A stretch of DNA of 5,452 bases from CAJYAN01 sp046484825 (GTDB lineage Bacteria; Pseudomonadota; Gammaproteobacteria; UBA6429; Thiohalophilaceae): positions 1 through 5,452 of the forward strand of contig JAWOIE010000175.1 in NCBI GenBank assembly GCA_046484825.1. Reading direction: 5' to 3'. The translations under genes and the position numbers were made by a program. The stretch's first letter is position 1, and every line of letters begins with the position of its first letter. Of the stretch, positions 1 to 5,452 are shown piece by piece. The notes below the pieces were generated by a model. That model did not search any database. It was not told the origin of the DNA and saw only the letters and a list, made by a program, of their open reading frames with translations.

Positions 1-30
1 GCCTGTCACGCAAGTGATTGAAGCGCGTGA

Positions 31-59
31 GGAAAGCGCGGACACGAGCCGCGCTTTCC
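31..59. repeat. Perfect GC-rich inverted repeat (hairpin 1)
   Basis: An 11-base arm (GGAAAGCGCGG, 31-41) is exactly complementary to 49-59, with a 7-base loop ACACGAG. No T run follows, so it is not a classic intrinsic terminator. It sits three bases before a second perfect palindrome, which suggests a REP-like or transcript-end element behind an upstream gene. The structure is seen directly; the role is inferred. Confidence 0.75.
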
Positions 60-62
60 GAA

Positions 63-94
63 TCTGCAAAAGTCCAGGGAGGGACTTTTGCAGA
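63..94. repeat. Perfect inverted repeat, REP-like (hairpin 2)
   Basis: The arm TCTGCAAAAGTCC (63-75) is perfectly complementary to 82-94, giving a 13-bp stem with a 6-base loop AGGGAG. There is no T tract after it. The asymmetric purine loop inside an otherwise perfect palindrome resembles dispersed intergenic palindromes of Proteobacteria. No second copy occurs in this window, so a repeat family cannot be shown from here. Confidence 0.75.
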
Positions 95-119
95 GTTTCC
101 CTAAGCGAAGCCCGACCCT

Positions 120-124
120 GAGGT
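120..124 (+). promoter_or_regulatory. Ribosome binding site of the TAXI gene
   Basis: GAGGT lies seven bases before the ATG at 132, a good Shine-Dalgarno match and spacing. It supports this start for the secreted binding protein. Confidence 0.7.
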
Positions 125-131
125 AACCCCA

Positions 132-1093
132 ATGCCATTCCACAAGATTCGCCACCACTACCTGATCGCATTTCTGCTGCTTGGCCTGTCCACTACCCTG
201 CCGGCCATGGCGCAGGTCGAGCGACTGGTGCTGGGGACGGCGACGCCCGGTGGCGGCTTTCAGCTATTCGGGCAAAACCTGGTGGCGGTCATCAACGCCA
301 GCAACAGCGACATCCAACTGCAAGAACGCGCGACGCGCGGCAGCGGAGAAAATCTGCGCCTGCTCGAACACGGCGGCATTGACATTGGTCAGGTCGAAGG
401 CAATGCCGCCCGTCAGGCCATGGAGGGCATCGGCCGGCCTCGGGCCGAGCTCCAGGTCCTGGCGGTGATGTACCCCACCCCGGCATGTTTGTCGTGCGCG
501 CCGACTCGGCCTATCGGCGCATTGAAGACCTCAAGGGACAGCCGATTGCCTTTGGTACCCGCGCCTCGGGACTACGCATTCTGGCCGCCGATGTCCTCAG
601 CGGGCTGGGCCTTGACCCCGCGCGTGACTTTGACCCCATTATTCTGGACAAGGCCGGTGACGGTCCCCAACAGGTCCTGGAGAAACAGGCCGCCGCCCTG
701 TGGGGGGCGGGTATCGGCTGGCCGGGATTTGTCACGTTGGCGAACAGTGAGGTCGGCGCACGTTTTATTGCGCCGGATCGCCAGCAGATCACGCGTATCC
801 GTCAACGACACCCGCACCTCCAGGCCATGACGGTCCCGGCTGGCACCTATCGAGGACAGACACAGCCCATCGACTCCGTGGGTCTGTGGTCACTGCTGCT
901 GGTGCGGCCGGGATTGTCCGAGGCCCGCGTCTACCAACTGGCCCGCGCCCTGCATCGTAGTGAAACGACGTTGGCGCAACAACTCGCACAGGCCCGCTAC
1001 ACCACCGCAAAAAATACCGTGGCGCAGGTCGCCACAGCACAACTGCATCCCGGGGCACGGCGTTATTATCGAGAGGCAGGCTTACTAAAGTGA
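132..1093 (+). pseudogene. TAXI-family TRAP transporter solute-binding protein, split by an apparent frameshift
   Basis: Periplasmic solute receptor of the TAXI type, which in the family hands small organic acids to a TRAP permease. The first frame runs from ATG 132 and the second ends with TGA at 1091-1093. They join if one C is added to the CCCC at 478-481, giving 320 residues, the usual family length. Residues 1-27 are a signal peptide (hydrophobic core LIAFLLLGL, cleavage after AMA). The mature part begins with a glycine-rich stretch (TPGGGF, 38-43), then RGSGENLRLLEHGGIDIG (69-86), where TAXI proteins have GGSxENxxLLxxGxxDxG. DLKGQPIAFGTRASG (133-147) matches the usual DLKGKxVxxGxxGSG. 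Read literally, the first frame continues out of register to 830. No DctQ or DctM permease gene is visible nearby. Either a real recent mutation or a sequencing error in the C run; since both halves are otherwise well preserved, I cannot tell which. Confidence 0.85.
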
Positions 1094-1185
1094 AACCACT
1101 CCGGGGCACTGCGGATTAGCCTGGGCCCGGCGTGGAACACCCTGTCCCGACAACCGCGCAAACCGTAGCCCTGTTCCTGGCCGGG

Positions 1186-1524
1186 TTAGACGACACAGAC
1201 GGCCGTCGCCACGCCACTGCGGCGCTCAATCACCACCTGCAGTTCACAATATTCGCTGAGGGCCTCCACCGGAGTCGGGTCGTCGGCACAACTACAGCCA
1301 GCAATGACACTGCTGAAAAACACCCCCGCGGTCACCCGAATACTCACGGCATCCGCCTCGGCGCGCATGACCATGACCGTCGGTGGTTCATCCAGGACAT
1401 AGCTGCCATGGATCAGGCCCTGCTGCAAGGGCAACTGCGCCACCGGCACTGCGGCCAACTCATGCTTGAAGACGTCGTCAAACTGGCCTTGACCCCAGGC
1501 CTGGCAGGATTGTGAAAGTTTCAT
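1186..1524 (-). CDS. Conserved-looking hypothetical protein, 112 aa, with Cys motif
   Basis: No function is known to me. The 112-residue protein has no signal peptide or membrane segment, so it is probably cytoplasmic. It resembles, from memory, small uncharacterised gammaproteobacterial proteins that carry a VFFxxVxAxCSC-type stretch. Here this is GVFFSSVIAGCSCADDP at 67-83, followed by EYCELQVVIE at 91-100. C77, C79 and C93 could form a small metal or redox site, but this is inference. The minus frame is preferred over the overlapping plus-strand reading because its codons favour G or C at the third position and its sequence alternates like a beta-rich globular domain. ATG 1524 is the only usable start, since an in-frame stop lies at 1573-1575 with no other start between. 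No Shine-Dalgarno is visible. It converges with the TAXI gene (92 bases apart) and diverges from the membrane protein gene. Confidence 0.75.
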   Translation of the reverse strand: MKLSQSCQAWGQGQFDDVFKHELAAVPVAQLPLQQGLIHGSYVLDEPPTVMVMRAEADAVSIRVTAGVFFSSVIAGCSCADDPTPVEALSEYCELQVVIERRSGVATAVCVV

Positions 1525-1530
1525 CGCACG

Positions 1531-1536
1531 AGTATA
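1531..1536 (-). promoter_or_regulatory. Possible -10 box for the 112-aa gene
   Basis: On the minus strand TATACT (five of six bases of TATAAT) ends six bases before the ATG at 1524, inside TGTATATACT. No convincing -35 box lies 16-18 bases upstream. If used, transcription would begin at or near the start codon, which would fit the lack of a Shine-Dalgarno. This is a weak single-motif call. Confidence 0.3.
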
Positions 1537-1740
1537 TACAAAAACACCGGCCCCATCCCCGGGTCGGTGACACTACGCGCGGGAAACACTGACTGGATCT
1601 GGGCGCATGCTATGCGACGGGGCTGGCGACCGCGTCTGCAGTGCCATCGCTAACCGGCGGAGAGAAGCGCCCGACACCGTGGGCATCGTGGTCATTTATG
1701 TGCTTTACCCATGGCGAAAGTTCGTCGATGATGTCGCCCT

Positions 1741-1746
1741 AGGAGG
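1741..1746 (+). promoter_or_regulatory. Strong ribosome binding site of the membrane protein gene
   Basis: AGGAGG is a full match to the anti-Shine-Dalgarno core. It lies 12 bases before ATG 1759, somewhat long. An in-frame CTG at 1753 is at six bases, so the true start could be two codons earlier. Either way it fixes the gene start to this spot. Confidence 0.75.
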
Positions 1747-1758
1747 AACGCCCTGTCT

Positions 1759-2424
1759 ATGCCAAACCCCACTTTGCAGCACGCAGCACCTCAGCGGACA
1801 TCGCGGTGGCGCACGCCTTTGCGCATACTCCTGATCCTCAGCGTTATGCTCGTGCTGGAGGTCCTGCTCGTTACGCTGTTCAGCGGCCAGCGGCCCAACC
1901 GCATGACCTCCACCCTGCTCGCCAATGCCGACTTTTTTGCCACTTATCTACTGGAAGCGCCGGGCACGACGCTGAAGCTGCTCATCTTTGACAAGCCCCT
2001 GTTTGAGATTGCCGCGGTGCACGCTGGCACGGGCCTGGATATCTGGCGGCTGCATTACTTTAATTATGCGACCCTGGTGCATGTCGGCCTGGCCCTGCTG
2101 TTGCTGCGGTATTGGCCCATGGTCACCAACAGCATACAAAGCCTGATGCTATTCAGCAGTGGCGCGGTGCTCTTGCTGAGCTCGTCGTTGTATTTGTTTC
2201 ACGTCAACTGTTGTAGCGGTGGCCCGCTGTGGATTGTGCACACGGCCCTGATTGCGGATATTTTCAATCCGGTCACGGCGACGGAGGCACGACTCGAAGT
2301 TTATGCCCGCCTGCAACCCTGGCTGGTCGGGGTTCAGGTCGGCTTTGCCCTGCTCGGGCTGAGTCTGATGGCTTGGCGCCTGTATGTGGTCCACAGACAG
2401 ATGCACCCCGACACAGAGTATTGA
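1759..2424 (+). CDS. Uncharacterised inner-membrane protein, four predicted helices
   Basis: A 221-residue integral membrane protein that I do not recognise. Hydrophobic segments lie at about 22-42, 101-117, 127-148 and 187-208. The basic N-terminus (RTSRWRTPLR) before helix 1 argues for a cytoplasmic N-terminus. Between helices 1 and 2 is a loop of about 60 residues, probably periplasmic, with a semi-hydrophobic middle (TTLKLLIF, LFEIAAVHAG). Helix 3 ends in HVNCCSGGP (148-156), where H148, C151 and C152 sit close together near the membrane surface and could bind metal or be redox active. A short charged tail (HRQMHPDTEY) ends the protein. The start is set by AGGAGG at 1741-1746. It shares a 234-base divergent region with the 112-aa gene and converges on the GGDEF-EAL gene, 91 bases apart, so it is probably transcribed alone. 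That it is a real membrane protein is firm; its role is unknown. Confidence 0.85.
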   Translation: MPNPTLQHAAPQRTSRWRTPLRILLILSVMLVLEVLLVTLFSGQRPNRMTSTLLANADFFATYLLEAPGTTLKLLIFDKPLFEIAAVHAGTGLDIWRLHYFNYATLVHVGLALLLLRYWPMVTNSIQSLMLFSSGAVLLLSSSLYLFHVNCCSGGPLWIVHTALIADIFNPVTATEARLEVYARLQPWLVGVQVGFALLGLSLMAWRLYVVHRQMHPDTEY

Positions 2425-2452
2425 AGGCATCGGTTCGCACCGAATTACCTTC
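2423..2452 (+). terminator. Weak hairpin at the end of the membrane protein gene
   Basis: GAAGG (2423-2427) pairs with CCTTC (2448-2452), and inside it TCGGT (2430-2434) pairs with ACCGA (2439-2443) around a TCGC loop, with a small internal bulge. It overlaps the stop codon and has no T run after it, so it could end transcription only weakly or be chance. Confidence 0.2.
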
Positions 2453-2515
2453 TTCACTCAGACAGAATGGGCTCTGGAAAAATACCCACACCCAGGCCCG
2501 AACACCGTAGAATGT

Positions 2516-4906
2516 TCAGCGCGCAGGGGCGGTAATGGTCTTGAGGGTTTGGCCAGCCAATGTCGTATCGGCCTGCAGGTAGGCGAGCAGTTCATCGCCG
2601 GGGATGGGGCGCTTGATAAAAAAGCCCTGCGCCTCCTTACAGTTCAAAGTCGCCAGCAGGTCCAGGGCGGCCTGTGAGGATACCCCTTCGGCCACCACAC
2701 TCATGCCCAGATTGTGCGCCAGCTCGATAATGGCGCGGACAATCACCAGGTCATTGTCATCCTCCAGCATTTCCATGACAAAGGAACGATCGATCTTGAT
2801 CTCGCTAATGGGCAACTGCTTGAGATAGGCCAACGAAGAATAGCCGGTACCAAAATCATCCACGGCAATACTGACACCGATACTGTGCAGCTCCATGAGA
2901 ATGGCCTTGGCACGCATGGGATCGATCATGATATCGCTTTCGGTGAGCTCCAGCACACAACAGGATGCCGGTAACTGATATTCGTGCAGGGCCTGGCGCA
3001 ATACCGCGGTCAGGGAATTATCGCGCAGACACTGTGCCGACAGGTTCACCGCCACGGTCAGGTCAAAGCCCTGTGCGCGCCAGCGCGCACATTGCTCGAG
3101 TGATTTTTTCAGCACCAGATTGGTCAGGGGTCGGATCAGACCGGTTTGTTCCGCCAGAGGAATGACCTCATCAGGCTGTATCATGCCGCGCTCGGGATGG
3201 TCCCAACGCAACAACGCCTCCGCACCAATAATCCTGCCGCTGCGGATATCCAGCTTACACTGGTAGTAGGGCTCCAGTTCGGCGTCGTCAATGGCACGGC
3301 GCAGGTCGGACAACAACTCCAGACGACTGACGTGATGGGTGTCCTTGCCGGCGTCGTAGACGGCATAGACAGCACTGTTCTGCTTGGCGGTATACATGGC
3401 CACGTCGGCACGCTGCATGAGAATATTGACATCATCCCCATGGGTCGGTGACTCGGCGATGCCGATACTGATCCCCACATTGAGGTTGTGCCCCTCCACC
3501 ACGAAGGGGATTTCAAAGACCTCACCGATCTGCTGTGCGATCCTCTGCGCCTGTTCCAGGTTGGCATCGGGCAAGAGAATACTGAATTCATCTCCGCCGA
3601 GGCGCGCCACCGTATCCGCCTTGCGCACAGTGTTATAGAGGCGTTCCGCCGCCTGTTGCAGCACCAGGTCGCCGATGTGGTGGCCAAGGGTATCGTTGAT
3701 CTCCTTGAAGTGATCCAGGTCACTCACCATGAGGATTAGCGGCAGTTTGGTAAAACTGCTGCGCAGCAGGGCATTTTGCAGGCGCTCGTTTAGCAACTTG
3801 CGATTGGGCAGATCGGTCAGTGGGTCATGTGAGGCCTGATATTCCAGCGCCTCGGTCTCACGTTTAATGGTACTGGCCAGGGTCTTGAAACGATCCTCGA
3901 GGATATACATTTCATCACGAGTGTCGGTCGGTATGTGCTGGATAGCCATGTGGTTGGAAAAATCCACCACCCGTTCCGTCATGGCGCGCAAGCGCCGCGT
4001 GAGCAGATAAATGAGCAGCATAAACATCAACACAAAGGCAGCAGTGGCCAGCGAACGCTGCTGCCGTGCGCGATTCAACACCGCCTGGGTAAGGTCATTG
4101 ACTTCCTGTAAGGGAATGAACGAGGCGAAGCGGATTACCAGGTCCGATGAACCATAATCAAAAAAACCCTTGCCCACCGTCCGATAGATATCGCGCAGTT
4201 CTGACAGGTGCGTACCGTTTGGCACCGCCACCGGGTCGCTACTGACGACAATGGTCTCGGCATCCTCGGACAGGAGCGCGACGGTATGGCGTGTCGTGGA
4301 CAAGGCCTGCGAGGCGCGCAGAAATTCACTATCGATGGGCGTGGCCAATAGTAATGTCGCCGTGTGCCGGCCATCGACCTGCACCTGTTCCGTAGTGACA
4401 AGATACGGCTCGGCGCCCAGTTGGGTCAGGTAACTCTGGTTGAGTGACAGCGCCAGCAGGATCGGCGCGGGTGACAACAGCAGGGCCGAGGGGGTGCTGC
4501 GGTCCCAGTTGTAGACCTCGCGCGCCGCCCCGGTCGCATCCAGCAATATGGCATACCGCGGCATTACAAACTGTCGCAGGGTAGAGTGTGGCGGCATCCA
4601 GTCCGGTGAGTCCTCATGATAGGCCAGCGGTCGTTCTGCGGTATTTCGCCATGCCGGTTGCTTGAGATAAGCATGCAGTTGCTGCGTCCCCGCCAACAAT
4701 TTGGCCGCCTGGCTGTAGATCTTTACCTGTCGATCAAAACGCGTACGGTGTTCCTGAGCCTCTGTGCTAAAGCGCTCGGCAAGTTTGTCGTTAAAGAGCT
4801 TTTTCAGTGTACGGGTCTGATACTGATCCGAGATCAACCACACCACCACACCGAGCATGGCGGTGAGGATCACCATCTTGACCGTAAGACCGGTTCGTCT
4901 GAACAT
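2516..4906 (-). CDS. Transmembrane bifunctional diguanylate cyclase/phosphodiesterase (GGDEF-EAL)
   Basis: Makes and/or degrades the second messenger c-di-GMP at the inner membrane. Of 796 residues, helix 1 is at about 11-26, a periplasmic sensor at about 27-285 (helical start, then a probable CACHE-like fold), helix 2 at about 286-302, a HAMP-like linker to about 352, GGDEF at about 355-518 and EAL at about 527-778. The cyclase site is intact: D396, N404, D405, D413 and GGDEF at 437-441, with an inhibitory I-site RKAD (428-431) five residues before it. The EAL site is also intact: E563, N621, E653, E656, D683, D684, K704, E740 and Q760, with the same spacing as the catalytic residues of RocR. 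C550 stands where many EAL domains have proline (QP). ATG 4906 lies nine bases after the stop of the binding-protein gene with only a weak Shine-Dalgarno, so translational coupling is likely. The net direction of activity cannot be read from sequence. Confidence 0.97.
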   Translation of the reverse strand: MFRRTGLTVKMVILTAMLGVVVWLISDQYQTRTLKKLFNDKLAERFSTEAQEHRTRFDRQVKIYSQAAKLLAGTQQLHAYLKQPAWRNTAERPLAYHEDSPDWMPPHSTLRQFVMPRYAILLDATGAAREVYNWDRSTPSALLLSPAPILLALSLNQSYLTQLGAEPYLVTTEQVQVDGRHTATLLLATPIDSEFLRASQALSTTRHTVALLSEDAETIVVSSDPVAVPNGTHLSELRDIYRTVGKGFFDYGSSDLVIRFASFIPLQEVNDLTQAVLNRARQQRSLATAAFVLMFMLLIYLLTRRLRAMTERVVDFSNHMAIQHIPTDTRDEMYILEDRFKTLASTIKRETEALEYQASHDPLTDLPNRKLLNERLQNALLRSSFTKLPLILMVSDLDHFKEINDTLGHHIGDLVLQQAAERLYNTVRKADTVARLGGDEFSILLPDANLEQAQRIAQQIGEVFEIPFVVEGHNLNVGISIGIAESPTHGDDVNILMQRADVAMYTAKQNSAVYAVYDAGKDTHHVSRLELLSDLRRAIDDAELEPYYQCKLDIRSGRIIGAEALLRWDHPERGMIQPDEVIPLAEQTGLIRPLTNLVLKKSLEQCARWRAQGFDLTVAVNLSAQCLRDNSLTAVLRQALHEYQLPASCCVLELTESDIMIDPMRAKAILMELHSIGVSIAVDDFGTGYSSLAYLKQLPISEIKIDRSFVMEMLEDDNDLVIVRAIIELAHNLGMSVVAEGVSSQAALDLLATLNCKEAQGFFIKRPIPGDELLAYLQADTTLAGQTLKTITAPAR

Positions 4907-4915
4907 GCGCGACCG

Positions 4916-5452
4916 TTACTCGCGCACAGGGGGGTAATGCGCCAGTCCCTGGCCCGAGGGTTCGCCGACCAGTTCGTCACCGGCAAATTTCCAGCCGGCC
5001 GCCTTAAGCATGGCCACAGGCGCCATGTGGAATTGCTCGTAGTTGGCCTCAATATGATCGCGCAGGTGGTGAATCAGCTTCAGCGTCCGCTCCCGTCGCG
5101 GATCCTGGCTCCAGGTAGTCATGTTAAAGGTGCGATAGAACGGATATTTACCCGAGGCGAGATGGGCGATGTCCGTCGGCGCATGGCCGTCGATCCTGAG
5201 CAGCTTGACCTGTCCCGGGGCGCTGTTCTCCTGCACCATAAAGGGGGTCTCGACGCTAATGGCATTGCGTTCCTGCGCGACCTTGGCTACCAGGTCCGGG
5301 ATGACCCCCACCTCTTTCAGGGTTGGACTGAAGAGTTCCTGATTGGCCAACAGTAAGGTCCAGTGACCCGGACGGGTCTTGCAGTGCAGGCGCGCCGTGG
5401 TGGCAATGGGCGCGTTGAGGGATTGCCTGGGTTCCAGGTCCTGCCAGCACAA
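4916..5452 (-). CDS. PstS-like periplasmic substrate-binding protein, C-terminal part (cut by window edge)
   Basis: The last 178 residues of a protein whose start, and any signal peptide, lie beyond base 5452. The frame is open to the edge, where TTG is just an internal Leu codon. The family signature is in the visible half: VAKVAQERNAIS (56-66 or so, counted from the edge) corresponds to the VAxxxGAIGY region of phosphate-type binding proteins, and LLRIDGHAPTDIAHLASGKYPFYRTFNM (84-111) to their LxIDGxxPTxxNVxxGxYPLxRPLY segment. The protein then has a charged helical stretch and ends in HYPPVRE. By family it would bind phosphate or another oxyanion in the periplasm. It is not followed by pst permease genes but, after nine bases, by the transmembrane GGDEF-EAL gene, so a signalling role is more likely than transport. 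The ligand is unknown. The family call is good, the role inferred. Confidence 0.8.
   Translation of the reverse strand: MCWQDLEPRQSLNAPIATTARLHCKTRPGHWTLLLANQELFSPTLKEVGVIPDLVAKVAQERNAISVETPFMVQENSAPGQVKLLRIDGHAPTDIAHLASGKYPFYRTFNMTTWSQDPRRERTLKLIHHLRDHIEANYEQFHMAPVAMLKAAGWKFAGDELVGEPSGQGLAHYPPVRE

Noticed and set aside
2..121. An open frame running from the window edge to a TGA at 119-121, overlapping the TAXI ribosome binding site; a possible tail of an upstream gene.
   Set aside because: Only 39 codons, and it runs through both perfect palindromes; the other two plus frames stop at 15-21. Which frame, if any, is the upstream gene cannot be decided from this window.
477..485. Programmed -1 frameshifting as the explanation for the split TAXI gene.
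   Set aside because: The site ACC-CCG-GCA has no X XXY YYZ slippery heptamer, and such regulation is not known to me in this family; mutation or sequencing error is simpler.
1096..1135. Imperfect inverted repeat (CCAC-T-CCGGG with CCCGG-C-GTGG) between the converging TAXI and 112-aa genes, considered as a two-way terminator.
   Set aside because: One mismatch in a nine-pair stem, a 20-base loop and no T tract on either strand.
1132..1515. Plus-strand open frame of 127 codons opposite the 112-aa gene.
   Set aside because: No Shine-Dalgarno, His-rich low-likelihood composition, and it mirrors the minus-strand gene, which has better codon use and a coherent protein.
1607..1834. Plus-strand open frame with a hydrophobic stretch (GIVVIYVLYPWR).
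   Set aside because: It overlaps the start of the membrane protein gene out of frame, has no ribosome binding site, and its ends look random.
4616..5356. Long plus-strand open frame of 246 codons opposite the operon.
   Set aside because: It spans the end of one well-supported minus-strand gene and the start of another; a GC-rich antisense shadow.

Overview
The window (5452 bases, GC-rich) looks like chromosome of a Gammaproteobacterium. This rests on codon use, a membrane-bound hybrid c-di-GMP enzyme of a type common there, and a small cysteine-bearing protein that I recall only loosely from that class; no taxon marker is present. There are five protein-coding loci, no RNA gene, no CRISPR array and no recognisable transposase.

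Left part: two strong perfect palindromes (31-59 and 63-94) lie in tandem before a plus-strand gene for a TAXI-family periplasmic solute-binding protein (132-1093). That gene is split by an apparent one-base loss in a C run at 478-481; restoring it gives a normal 320-residue protein. Facing it on the minus strand is a 112-residue uncharacterised protein (1186-1524). A 234-base divergent intergenic region (1525-1758) then leads to a plus-strand gene for an unrecognised four-helix inner-membrane protein (1759-2424).

Right part: a minus-strand operon fills 2516-5452. Its first visible gene, cut by the window edge, is a PstS-like periplasmic binding protein (4916-5452). Nine bases later comes a 796-residue transmembrane GGDEF-EAL protein (2516-4906). 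Both of its catalytic domains keep their key residues, and the EAL residues match the spacing of the reference enzyme RocR. The likely logic is that the binding protein senses a periplasmic ligand, perhaps an oxyanion, and passes this to the c-di-GMP enzyme through its periplasmic domain. This is inferred from gene order.

The points most worth following are the binding-protein/c-di-GMP enzyme pair, the tandem palindromes, the TAXI frameshift and the membrane protein with a His-Val-Asn-Cys-Cys motif.
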